This document shows, piece by piece, positions 25,586 through 34,213 of a stretch of 64,000 nucleotides of DNA. The position numbers and the translations under genes were made by a program. This DNA is from Chloracidobacterium sp. (GTDB lineage: Bacteria; Acidobacteriota; Blastocatellia; Pyrinomonadales; Pyrinomonadaceae). The DNA lies in the NCBI GenBank assembly GCA_016716365.1, contig JADJWM010000016.1:135622-199621 (forward strand), in the 5' to 3' direction. The notes below the pieces were generated by a model, which did no database searches, was not told where the DNA came from, and saw nothing but the letters and a program-made list of their open reading frames with translations. Position 1 is the first letter of the stretch, and each line of letters starts with the position of its first letter.

Positions 25586-26875
25586 ATGAGAATCCCAAAA
25601 TATATCCTGAAGGACCCGACCAAGAAGATATTTACCTCGGTTGAATCGAGTCCGCGATACCGGGTTAACAACCGTGGCCGCAGGGTCAGAGTTGACCAGT
25701 ACAAAGGAATATTTGCGTTTCGTGGCGCGGATGGTGATTGGATAGTTAAGACAGAGCACTATCCGACCAGGAGCGAGGCGAAAGAATGGACAAAATCCAA
25801 AATAAGGGAGCACGAAAAAAAGGGGTTCGCCATGGAACATAGCGGACTGACGCTTGCCGGTTACGCGAGAGTCACTTACATCCCGGATTTTGTTGACGGG
25901 TTGAAATCGAGTCGGACGGAGAAAAAATACATTGAGACGGCGATTGATTTCTTCGGTGAGAATGCCTTGTTGGACTCAATACGGCCGATACAACTCCGAC
26001 GCTATAAGAAGCATTTGGAAAAGACTTGCGGTAAGTTCCGAGGAGACGGCGTTACACCGATGGTGTATTCGAATGGCGACCGTAAAGGTCAGCCCATGAC
26101 ACGAAGCTCGCGGGCCGTCAATGCTCACCTTGTGAGGCTTCGCGCGCTGTTCAATCAGGCTGCGGCTGATGAAGTGATCGCGACAGCGCCGTCATTCACG
26201 AAACTAATCGAAACCTCGAAAGAGACACCGCGTAAGCTCACCATTGAGCTCGATGAACACGAAAGGCTGCTCTCCACATGTGATGAGGTCGATAAAGACG
26301 GCAATCCGCTAAGGGGGCATCTGAAGTTGATTCTGATAGGCTTGCATGAGTTAGGATGTCGTCGCGCGGAATTGCACCAAATCCGTGTTTCAGACATCGA
26401 CCTTGATGCCGGACATGTAAAGGTTTGGGAAGCAAAGCGAAAGGTACGGGTGCAGCGCGAGACACCGATCACCGAAACATTCCGGAAGGCAATAAAGAAC
26501 TATCGCATCACGGAACAACCAAGCGAGTCGTTAGTGTTCGGCGGATATCTTGACCTGAAACGGTCGTGGAACACTGCTAAGCGTTTGGCAAAGGTCAGAA
26601 CGCAGTTGAACTTGAACGACTACAGGCACACCGCGATTTCGAATGCGCACGAAGCAGGCGCGACAAAGACAGATATTCAACTTTGGTACGGACACTCGAC
26701 CAAATCGAAGATTACCGAGAGTGTTTATATTAATCCGCGGCCGGACTATGTTCGGGCCGAAATCTTAAAAATTGACGTATATATGCAGCGTAAGCGTGAC
26801 GCTTTGGAAGAGAAGCGAAAGGCTAAGGCGAAAGAAGTCAGTGACGACATCCTCGAATCCGACACGCTCGAATAG
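25586..26875 (+). CDS. Tyrosine recombinase / integrase
   Basis: A 429-residue phage-type integrase. An N-terminal arm-binding region (about 20-75) is followed by a SAM-like core-binding domain (LAGYARVTYIPDFVDGLKSSRTEKKYIETAIDFF) and the catalytic domain. The first catalytic Arg lies in LGCRRAELHQI (near 256). The second box reads LNDYRHTAI (Arg near 347), with Asn where the first His usually is. The later His is in YGHS (near 370), and the nucleophile Tyr is in ESVYIN (near 383). It sits at the tRNA-Thr fragment and is oriented into the island. The ribosome site is weak. Confidence 0.85.
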   Translation: MRIPKYILKDPTKKIFTSVESSPRYRVNNRGRRVRVDQYKGIFAFRGADGDWIVKTEHYPTRSEAKEWTKSKIREHEKKGFAMEHSGLTLAGYARVTYIPDFVDGLKSSRTEKKYIETAIDFFGENALLDSIRPIQLRRYKKHLEKTCGKFRGDGVTPMVYSNGDRKGQPMTRSSRAVNAHLVRLRALFNQAAADEVIATAPSFTKLIETSKETPRKLTIELDEHERLLSTCDEVDKDGNPLRGHLKLILIGLHELGCRRAELHQIRVSDIDLDAGHVKVWEAKRKVRVQRETPITETFRKAIKNYRITEQPSESLVFGGYLDLKRSWNTAKRLAKVRTQLNLNDYRHTAISNAHEAGATKTDIQLWYGHSTKSKITESVYINPRPDYVRAEILKIDVYMQRKRDALEEKRKAKAKEVSDDILESDTLE

Positions 26876-27275
26876 TAATCGAAGGAAAGACGCGCCCGCA
26901 CATAGGCTTTATGACGGAATCGATGCTGCTGGAAAATTTGACAGGGCGGATGACGAACGCCTGTTTATGTGGACGAAGGAGTATCGCGGCCCGGTTGTGA
27001 ACGACAAATACAGCCTTTACAAATTGGCTGGTATTGATCCCGAGGCGACGTTCCACACGTTGCGAGCGGCAAGTGCAACGAATCGGGATCCTGCGGGACA
27101 AGACTTTGATGCGCCGCAAGGCGAGCTAGGCCACGCCAAAGGTAGCACGATCACGCGGAAGCATTACATTCGCCCTGACGACCGACAGGTTATAGATGCG
27201 TCTGCCGTCTACAACGAATACCTTGAACGTCTGCGGCCTGAAAGCATCTTGGATGCTCAAATTGTGAACAATTGA
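26772..27275 (+). pseudogene. C-terminal remnant of a second tyrosine recombinase
   Basis: Only the last part is recognisable: FHTLRAASATNRDPAGQDFDAPQGELGHAKGSTITRKHYI supplies the HxLR box, the LGH box and a candidate tyrosine, so it is the end of an integrase catalytic domain. The first catalytic arginine and the core-binding domain are missing. The early residues of the open frame overlap the upstream integrase gene in another frame and are not real; coding probably begins near 26890. It looks like a leftover of an older integration at the same site. Confidence 0.5.
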
Positions 27276-27470
27276 CTTCGTGTTTGAAAGCTTTTGGCAT
27301 AGCGCTCCTTGGAATTAGAACTTCGCGATCAAGTAATTCAAATCCCTTTATGCGAGTTCGAGGATTGTAAAACCGAATCTGTTGACACCACTCGCCCGAA
27401 TTCGTATAAATGAATGTCCGCAGGTCTAATTTGATTCAGCCAGGATCTCGCTTCTTGTCAACCGGCCACC

Positions 27471-28058
27471 ATGAAAGTCTTTACGCTTGGATATCAGGGC
27501 TTAACGCTCGAACTATATACGGATATGCTCGTGGATGCTGGCGTCGGCTTGTTGATCGACATTCGTGAGACGCCCTGGAGCTATAACCGGCGATATGTTA
27601 AGAGCGTTCTAGAAAGGACGATGACAGCGGCGGATATTGAGTACGTTCACATCAAAGAATGTGGGAATCCGTCGGTGAATCGAAAAACAGCTCGATCGAT
27701 AGAGGATTGCCTGGCTAAGTACCGGCGGCACCTAAGAAAGAATTCTGATTGCCTAATTACTCTTCTGAATCACATCAAGGTTGCAGATGATCTCGGTCGG
27801 CCCGCCTGCCTTACGTGCTACGAAAGAGAGGCGCACGAATGCCACCGATCTGTACTGCTCGAGTTCTTGGTAGACGCAAATCCATCAATGGAAGTCACTC
27901 ACTTGAGAATCGATCCCGCAATTCCCGTCAAAACAGCCGAGGCGTTGCCTCTTTTTCGGGTACCACAGTCCAACAATAGAGAAGTTCATTGGGTGGGCTT
28001 TGATGTTGCCCATGAAAAACCTCAGGCTATATTCATCCAAATTACAAAGTTGTTCTAG
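27471..28058 (+). CDS. DUF488 family protein (C-terminal end doubtful)
   Basis: The start is clear (MKVFTLGYQGLTLELYTDMLVDAGVGLLIDIRETPWSYNRRY), and the family box CYEREAHECHRSVLLEFL is present, like the member at 19974. The last 35-40 residues overlap, in antisense, the conserved C-terminus of the gene on the other strand. I think the real protein ends near 27940 and the tail is read-through after an indel. Its neighbour on the opposite strand belongs to a family I have seen beside DUF488 genes. Confidence 0.65.
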   Translation: MKVFTLGYQGLTLELYTDMLVDAGVGLLIDIRETPWSYNRRYVKSVLERTMTAADIEYVHIKECGNPSVNRKTARSIEDCLAKYRRHLRKNSDCLITLLNHIKVADDLGRPACLTCYEREAHECHRSVLLEFLVDANPSMEVTHLRIDPAIPVKTAEALPLFRVPQSNNREVHWVGFDVAHEKPQAIFIQITKLF

Positions 28059-28747
28059 TTTCCGTTTCGCGGAATCCGCGCCTTCTCGTCTCAATAATTC
28101 TTGGACCTCCCAATCCAGCGCTTGACAACGATGGGTATTACAGTTTGGTCCGTGACATCGCCAATGAACTTCCAGACGCTTCGGTACAAATGCAAGCTTC
28201 TTAAATTCCGGAACGGGATAGTCGTCGAATAATCTCTCCTGTGCGGCGGGCTTCGTTTTCGACTCGCAAGTCGTCGAACTTCTTCTCAAAGGCGATCCTG
28301 TCTTCATCCGGCCGGATTTTCTCAGTAATCTTAATAATTTCCTTAGGTATTAGTATGCCGAGCGACGTGCCGTCCTTGGCTTGTGCCGAGGACAGATCTT
28401 CCATCGAATCAAACTGCCAGCCCGGGTATTTCAGAATGTACTCGGCGCGTAGGCCCCATTCGTCTGAAGTAGATTTTATCTTCTCCCCAACCTCAATGGA
28501 GTCCTTATCCAAGCGATGGCTCTCCGGCCTCGAATCGCGGTGGTCTTTTGTGATATCCGCAGTTATCCATTGATACTTACCAAATTTCTGATCGCCTTCC
28601 AGATATCGGTAAAGGGATCGGATACAGCCGAACAGGTCGTCCGTTTTCCAGGACACCGCCTGTACAAACCGTCTCGACATAATTTGTGCTGAGCTCCGGG
28701 TGAGTCTTCCCCCAGATCAATATGCGTGTTTTCTCATACTTCTGCAT
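27885..28747 (-). CDS. Conserved hypothetical protein paired with DUF488 (two frameshifts)
   Basis: The true start is the ATG at 28747 (AAGGATAACGG upstream): MQKYEKTRILIWGKTHPELS, then NYVETVCTGGVLENGRPVRLYP. The frame then shifts near 28615 into RYLEGDQKFGKYQWITADITKD...TSDEWGLRAEYILKYPGWQF and shifts again near 28225 into ERLFDDYPVPEFKKLAFVPKRLEVHWRC...LDWEVQELLRREG...SLRFFMGNIKAHPMNFSIVGLWYP. The three parts join into about 280 residues. A CHGPNCNTHRC cluster could bind zinc. I recall this as an uncharacterised family often near DUF488 or in defence islands; its function is unknown. Confidence 0.55.
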
Positions 28748-28823
28748 CCGTTATCCTTCAAAATGGTGGAGATTATAGCACACGATGGTTTTCTGACTCG
28801 GATGCTGCGTTACTCGATCCAAG

Positions 28824-29186
28824 CTAAAGTTTCCTATCGTGCCGGTACCATACAATCAAGCCGCTCCGAAGATAAAAATGTGAACGACATCCCGTAGTTC
28901 GCCAAATTGAAGGCGAAAGCGTTGGCAAGCCGACATCATCGATGCTGAGCCTCCAAGTCGGCGAATCGCTTGACAGCAGGCTGAGTTGAATCACGGCACC
29001 ACACCGACACGGGCATAGAAGCGCCGCGGACCACGGTTCACTATCATCGCCGATCAGGTATATCCGACGTTCATTTAGTCTGTCCGGGATCTCCGCGACA
29101 AAGATACAAAGGACGTACTTGCGATAGAACCAGAAGCGCCAAAGCCGACGCACCGACTCAACCACTTTCTCGATAAGACGCTTCAT
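28824..29186 (-). CDS. DUF6527 protein of a ubiquitin-like operon
   Basis: A 120-residue protein with a central LLCPCRCGAVIQLSLL cysteine knuckle (CPCxCG), typical of DUF6527, which occurs in prokaryotic ubiquitin-like conjugation operons. The rest is beta-rich (RIYLIGDDSEPWSAALLC; LPTLSPSIWRTTGCRSHFYL). Its ATG overlaps the stop of the JAB-E1 gene (ATGA), so it is translationally coupled. The role is not established: it could be a conjugation target or a zinc-ribbon adaptor. Confidence 0.75.
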   Translation of the reverse strand: MKRLIEKVVESVRRLWRFWFYRKYVLCIFVAEIPDRLNERRIYLIGDDSEPWSAALLCPCRCGAVIQLSLLSSDSPTWRLSIDDVGLPTLSPSIWRTTGCRSHFYLRSGLIVWYRHDRKL

Positions 29187-30571
29187 GAGAGCGCTGGCCT
29201 ATCTAACAGGGGTGTTACGTCGCCCCTTCCCACATGTCGTTCGAGTACGTCGCAATTAGCACCTTCCGGCTCCGGGAAAAATTGCATCTCACCAAGATTG
29301 CAGCCTATGTAAGCATAATCGCGGTTGGGCCGGTTGCGATATGGATGCAACCTAGCCAGGAAGTCATTTACCATCACAGCCGCAAGCAACATGTTGACGC
29401 TTATGACAGCAGGACGATCTTCGTCAACACCCCGTAGATAGCCTTCAGCTAGTTGCTGCTCGTACATTTCTAGATTGGTACGCAGCATTGCTTCGGCATC
29501 AACACGATCCATGTCGTACACACCGCGGCTGTACAAGCTTGATTTGCCTGGCTGAAGATAGTGAGCGGCGCCAGTTATTTGCTCTATTCCACCGGACCCG
29601 TCAGCATCGAGTCGGACACCAATGTCGAAGTAGGGCATTGTATAGAAGGTGGCAAGACGATTCAGCCAGTGTCGTCCCTCGACTCCGTCCATACAGCCGA
29701 AGACAACATCGCATTCGGCCACCGCCTTAATCGTATCGGCATGTATCAGGTTCCCGTGAATGGCCAGAACCTCCTGGCCAAGACCCATGCGTGCGATCGC
29801 TGAGGCAAGCACGTGGACCTTTGGCCGCTTCAAATAAGCATCTTCCTTACCGGAATTCAGGATGCGGTTCAGGTTCTTCTCTTCGACGAGATCGGGATCA
29901 ACAAGCAGAAGGCGTCCGATACCGAGGCGTGCCAATTGTTCAACAACAATGCTACCTGTGCCGGAGCATCCAACCACTGCAATTGAAAACTTTCGAAGAA
30001 TGTCCGTTGTGCCTTTACCGAAGGCCTGAGCGTGGCGTAGTGCGAATGCGTCTGCCCCAGCGCATGCTGCTTCCGACCATATACGGACCTCGTCGCCTAC
30101 GGCCATTATCGATTGAAAAGGGCCAACTACTTTTCCGTCCTCACCGAAAAGAACACGGCCGAGTAGCTCGCCATCCGGCAACATAATTACGCTGGCGTGC
30201 GGCTGATCATCTTCAAGCAAGCTCGAAATCGCGGAAAATAATACCTTGTCGGATTCGTTGTCCGTATTAGAAAACCGGCGATAATCGAGGCCATGGCTGT
30301 GGACCTTTACGATAGCGAGCTCCTTTCCGTAAGCTTCTTGCAGCAAACCATCCACAAAATGAGTAGGCCAGGTGATGCGATTCGGGCGTCGCTCACATGC
30401 GTCGTACGGAATGGTTAAGACCTTTTGCACAGTGAAAATATGGCGTTCCTTACCTTGGCGCCGGCCGCAGAGCAAGAGAGCCACCGCTTCGTTGCCATCG
30501 CCGGGGAAAAGATGGGACAAAAGCGCCCGGTGCTGCTCCCCCGTCATACGTAGCGCGTATTTCATTCTCAT
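29183..30571 (-). CDS. JAB deubiquitinase-E1 (ThiF) fusion protein
   Basis: About 462 residues, started at the ATG at 30571, which overlaps the stop of the E2 gene (ATGA); a further upstream Met is possible. The N-terminal domain (about 1-150) is a JAB/JAMM metalloprotease with HSHG and the downstream acidic/serine part (SNTDNESD). From about residue 170 follows the adenylating ThiF/E1 domain: IAVVGCSGTGSIVVEQLARLGIGRLLLVDPDLVEEKNLNR, ARMG, and FGCMDGVEGRHWLNRLA. One polypeptide thus both activates a ubiquitin-like protein and trims or removes it. It lies between the Ubl-E2 and DUF6527 genes. Confidence 0.85.
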   Translation of the reverse strand: MRMKYALRMTGEQHRALLSHLFPGDGNEAVALLLCGRRQGKERHIFTVQKVLTIPYDACERRPNRITWPTHFVDGLLQEAYGKELAIVKVHSHGLDYRRFSNTDNESDKVLFSAISSLLEDDQPHASVIMLPDGELLGRVLFGEDGKVVGPFQSIMAVGDEVRIWSEAACAGADAFALRHAQAFGKGTTDILRKFSIAVVGCSGTGSIVVEQLARLGIGRLLLVDPDLVEEKNLNRILNSGKEDAYLKRPKVHVLASAIARMGLGQEVLAIHGNLIHADTIKAVAECDVVFGCMDGVEGRHWLNRLATFYTMPYFDIGVRLDADGSGGIEQITGAAHYLQPGKSSLYSRGVYDMDRVDAEAMLRTNLEMYEQQLAEGYLRGVDEDRPAVISVNMLLAAVMVNDFLARLHPYRNRPNRDYAYIGCNLGEMQFFPEPEGANCDVLERHVGRGDVTPLLDRPALS

Positions 30572-31313
30572 TTCTCGAACTCGCGACGAAGCCATTCATC
30601 TACAAGACCGAGATGACTTGCTATGTCATCGATGCCAGGTCGCCACGGGTTAGCTCCGGTGCGGTGCCGCGACCACCGTTGCCACGGTGCACCGCAAATC
30701 ACCTGAGAAGATAGTGCCCCGATTGGTTTTCCATCGCACCGCGCCAGATGTTCTCTAAAATAGACCATGTCGATTTGGCTATCCGCGTAGCTTGCTGGTA
30801 TCAAAAGAGCCAGAGAGACTCTGTCATAGTTGTAACCTTCCGGTACAACCCAGTCATTTATGATTAGCCAGCGGTTAGCTCCGTCCACTCGGGCCTCCCA
30901 GAGCAACCCAAGCCTGTTAAGGTAAGCCTCATCCGATTCCGGCAGTCTGAAATCTTGATGGAGACAAGGGCCGTTCTCTCGGCCCTCCGTCGTGTCTTTC
31001 GGCATAGTTGTGAAGCGTTCCACGCCCTTTTCTCTCAGATTTACGGACTGGTCTGGGCCAATCAGTATTGGCTGATGCCCGCGCTTATGCTGGTAGAGTT
31101 TGAAACCTTCCGGGGTTTTTCCAGCTTCGGATAAGATTTCGCGACCTGTGATCGTTGGGGTTGTGACCACCACGCGCTCTTTATCAACCCGGAAAGCGTA
31201 TTTCCTCGCTCGGGGAGCTTCCGTACCGTGCCTCGCGACGCGTGTTCTTCCAGATCAATAATATCGACCTCATCACTTACTCCCGAATTCGGATCAGTTT
31301 TTCATTTTTCCAT
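30568..31313 (-). CDS. Multiubiquitin-like/E2 (Prok-E2_E) fusion protein (N-terminal frameshifts)
   Basis: The recognisable ATG is at 31313, behind AGGAGAGG. The intended N-terminus (MENEKTDPNSGV, then DEVDIIDLEEHASRG) is interrupted by small homopolymer changes near 31300 and by another shift near 31225, after which RKYAFRVDKERVVVTTPTITGREILSEAG continues. The first half (about 35-105) is a ubiquitin-like domain of the multiubiquitin type (TITGREILSEAGKTPEGF, LREKGVERFTTMP). The second half is a Prok-E2_E conjugating domain (DFRLPESDEAYLNRLGLLWEA, PEGYNYDRVSLALLIPASY, QRWSRHRTGANPWRPGIDDI). Substrate and conjugating enzyme are fused. First gene of a three-gene operon facing an XRE regulator. 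Confidence 0.75.
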
Positions 31314-31353
31314 AATTGGGACCTCTCCTTTCGGCCCGGCCATCAAAAAAACT

Positions 31354-31389
31354 GTTCGCTATACACGAACACATATCAGTATAGCGAAC
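31354..31389. promoter_or_regulatory. Large palindromic operator between the Ubl operon and the XRE/ImmA genes
   Basis: GTTCGCTATAC (31354-31364) and GTATAGCGAAC (31379-31389) are perfectly complementary 11-mers with a 14-bp centre. A third half-site, CGAAC, lies inside at 31366-31370. It is centred between the divergent starts at 31313 and 31466, as expected for the XRE protein encoded next door. Confidence 0.75.
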
Positions 31390-31465
31390 ACCGTCGATAT
31401 GTCAATGACTTTATTGTTGAATAAAACCAGAAATCGTTTATGATTACTTTGGGAGATAAACCACC

Positions 31466-31873
31466 ATGGCCACTACCGGCGATCGAATCCGCGAGATTCG
31501 AGAGGCAAAGGGATTAACACAAGACCAACTTTCGGAATTGGCGGGGCTAAGCAAAGGTTTTCTAAGTGACGTAGAGCACAATAACAAAAACCTTAGTTCG
31601 CAAGGCTTATTGCGTATTGCGAACGCTCTCGGTGCATCGGTCGATTACTTACTTCGAGGTGAAACTCAAGAATTTTCCAATAATAAGGAGATTGTGATAC
31701 CACCGTATCTTTCGGAAGCGGCCGAAGATCTAGGGCTTTCATATAGTGAAACCCTTGAGCTTCTTAACGCCCAACAATCGGTAATCGCACGTCGTAGTAA
31801 GAAATCGGTTAAGGAATTGTCTGTGAAGGATTGGAAGAACTTCCATGAAGCTATAAAGAAGGTTTTCGGATGA
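31466..31873 (+). CDS. XRE-family transcriptional regulator
   Basis: A 135-residue protein with an N-terminal HTH (residues 5-62: DRIREIREAKGLTQDQLSELAGLSKGFLSDVEHNNKNLSSQGLLRIANALGASVDYLL) and a C-terminal extension of helices. Its stop overlaps the ATG of the ImmA-like gene (ATGA). Pairs like this are common repressor/protease switches of integrated elements and stress or toxin modules. The divergent palindrome at 31354-31389 is its likely operator, so it probably represses the ubiquitin-like operon and itself. Confidence 0.88.
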   Translation: MATTGDRIREIREAKGLTQDQLSELAGLSKGFLSDVEHNNKNLSSQGLLRIANALGASVDYLLRGETQEFSNNKEIVIPPYLSEAAEDLGLSYSETLELLNAQQSVIARRSKKSVKELSVKDWKNFHEAIKKVFG

Positions 31874-32875
31874 TGGCTCGAAAAAGGCAGATCCCGTTTC
31901 AGTTGTTTAAGCTGGCCGAAGATCTTGGCCTTAAGGCAGGCGATGATTCTGTTGCATCGATAGTCGCCTATTGTGATCACCAAGTTGGCGCTCATCGCCG
32001 AGATGGAGGATTGCCGCTCTCTCACCGATTTGATGGAATGGGTTGCGGCCAAGGTCGGCACAATCTTCGAGCAAGTCGGCGACGAAGCCGAGCTACAACG
32101 CATAAAAGATAAGTATCTGCAAAAAGGTGAAAAGGCGTTTGCCAACCTGGAGAAAGAGTTATCGGATGAAGTTTTCGGGGTTACCTATCGTCGTCAGAAC
32201 AAGTTAGCCTGGGAACCCCCTTTTGTTTCGGTAATTGATTCTAGAGAGGAGAAAGCACCTCGCACTTACTTCACAAAGTGGCACGAACTAGCTCATCTGC
32301 TTACGCTAACCGAACAAAGGCGCCTCGTATTTCGACGGACTCATGCAGAATATGGCGAACAGGATCCGGAAGAGAAATTAATGGATATAATTGCTGGCCG
32401 GTTCGGTTTCTACGGTCCAGTCTTCCACAGGTTTATCAAAGCTGAAATTTCCTTCGACGAAATCGAGCGGCTGCGGCGAGAGTTATGCCCTGACGCAAGC
32501 GTTCAAGCGTCTTTAATTAGCTTTACTAAGTATTGGCCGACACCCTGTGTGCATATCCGAGCTGAGTTAGGGTTTAACAAAACCCAAAAGCGACAACTCC
32601 AACAGAATCACTTTGGTTTTATAGACGCACCGGAAGCGGTTTTGCGTGCTGCAGCTGTTTCAGTGAACGAAGCCGGGAGAGACGCTCGGTTTCGGCTGTT
32701 CGAAAATATGCGCGTTCCAGAGTCGTCGATGGTGCAGAAGATTTTCTCGGAACGTCTCAGCTACGGTGAAGCGATAGAGGATCTAGCACAATGGACGGAA
32801 GGAGAATCTGTCCGCGTGAAAGTAAAGGCTCGATTTCGGGACGAAGGGGTCGAAGGATTAATTACACCGGTTTAA
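31870..32875 (+). CDS. ImmA/IrrE-family metallopeptidase (one frameshift)
   Basis: The gene starts at 31870, overlapping the XRE stop, and changes frame near 31990 (a short segment CDHQ, then LIAEMEDCRSLTDLMEWV). The joined product is about 330 residues. The zinc-protease helix is KWHELAHLL (HExxH), followed by EKLMDIIAGRFGFYGPVF carrying the third ligand, and by a substrate-binding C-terminal part. ImmA cleaves or inactivates the partner XRE repressor on a signal, which would derepress the neighbouring operon. Confidence 0.8.
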
Positions 32876-33011
32876 GTATCGTCGATTACTTGGTACTAGC
32901 GGATTTTCGGTGCAACTGGTCATTTAGTCGAAGTAACTTAATCCGATACCACTACCGAAAAAGAAGACCTTCGTAGATCCGAACCGCGATGGTTGAATAG
33001 GTAAAACGGAT

Positions 33012-33638
33012 GTGAGCATGGTTATCGCCACAAAGCATGTCATGGCAAGTCAATATAATGCGGAGATCGTTGCGGGTGCCCTGCTGCCGAATGAAAGCCG
33101 CGTACTCGCGCAACTCAAGCTAAATCGAATTCCTGATGAAGAATTGCGCCGCCAGATAACAACCGAAAATATTCTGCAAAAACGCAGTCCGGCGACAGCC
33201 ATCAGAATGGCAAGGCTTATTCATAACCGTTTCCAGTACGCCGATGACGAGTTGCTAAGGATCGTAGTATCAGGATCTCGCACGACATCAAATCAAGCTC
33301 TGCTCGTCATAGCGATCAGACATAGTCGACTGTTGGGAGACTTTCTCCTCCGAGTAGTCAAAGAACACTGGAGACAATTTCAAACGAAACTCAACCCAAC
33401 CGACTGGGACGAATTCCTCAATCAATGCGAGCAGCTCGACCCGTCTGTTAAGAATTGGCAAGTGTCGACACGCATAAAACTGGACAGGGTTGTCCGGAAG
33501 TGCCTCGTTGAGACGGGTTACCTGGAAAGCTCACGTAGCCCAACTATTATACCAGTATACCTAGCACCCGAGATCCGCACGTACTTATTACGTCCTGGCA
33601 ACGAGTATGTCCTCAGCGCGATGGAGATCACTTCATGA
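33012..33638 (+). CDS. brxA: BREX protein BrxA (DUF1819)
   Basis: A 208-residue protein fitting BrxA: YNAEIVAGALLPNESRVLAQLKLN...RRQITTENILQKRSPATAIRMARLIHNRF, and a C-terminal GYLESSRSPTIIPVYLAPEIRTYLL. BrxA is a small DNA-binding protein needed for BREX in some systems. The start is a GTG at 33012 with an ATG two codons later; neither has a strong ribosome site. It is the first gene of the BREX operon and overlaps brxB (ATGA). Confidence 0.88.
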   Translation: MSMVIATKHVMASQYNAEIVAGALLPNESRVLAQLKLNRIPDEELRRQITTENILQKRSPATAIRMARLIHNRFQYADDELLRIVVSGSRTTSNQALLVIAIRHSRLLGDFLLRVVKEHWRQFQTKLNPTDWDEFLNQCEQLDPSVKNWQVSTRIKLDRVVRKCLVETGYLESSRSPTIIPVYLAPEIRTYLLRPGNEYVLSAMEITS

Positions 33639-34198
33639 TTAACAGTTTTCACGCGCGTCTGAACAAATTAAAGGAACGGCTTTCATCGCCCGAACTTGTG
33701 AACAATAAAGGATTGGGGAATGAGATCGGATTTTACATTTTTGATTACCCGGCTCAGTTCGAACTGGACTTGAGATCGCATCTTGAGAAAACAATTCGCG
33801 GTATCGATAGAAAGATAATCCAGATCGATCTTTTTCGACTGCTGCTGGATTATCTAACAAAGCGCAATTTACTGAACGCTGCGATAGATCTGCAAAAGAA
33901 CAAGGGTGACGACGAAATGTTGCGGGCGTTGAAGGGGCCGTTAGACGAAGAGAAGCGCATCGCTCCGGAAATCGAAGAGATACTAAAGGACCGAGATTTC
34001 GACTTGGTAATTATCCACGGCGTTGGCGGATGTTACCCCTTGATCCGGGTTCATCGCTTGCTAAACTGCCTTCAGCCTATCTTAAAAGATAAACCACTCG
34101 TCGTTTTCTATCCGGGTGAGTACGACGGCCAACGGCTGAGTCTGTTCGGACGCTTGTCGGATGATAACTATTACAGGGCATTCCGGCTGGTGGCGTAG
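33635..34198 (+). CDS. brxB: BREX protein BrxB (DUF1788)
   Basis: A 187-residue protein typical of DUF1788: FHARLNKLKERLSS, EIGFYIFDYPAQFELDLRSHLEK, FDLVIIHGVGGCYPLIRVHRLLNCLQP, VVFYPGEYDGQRLSLFGRL. Its biochemical role in BREX is undefined. Coupled to brxA (ATGA overlap), with brxC 15 bp downstream. Confidence 0.88.
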   Translation: MINSFHARLNKLKERLSSPELVNNKGLGNEIGFYIFDYPAQFELDLRSHLEKTIRGIDRKIIQIDLFRLLLDYLTKRNLLNAAIDLQKNKGDDEMLRALKGPLDEEKRIAPEIEEILKDRDFDLVIIHGVGGCYPLIRVHRLLNCLQPILKDKPLVVFYPGEYDGQRLSLFGRLSDDNYYRAFRLVA

Positions 34199-34213
34199 CC
34201 GGCGTCAATACTT

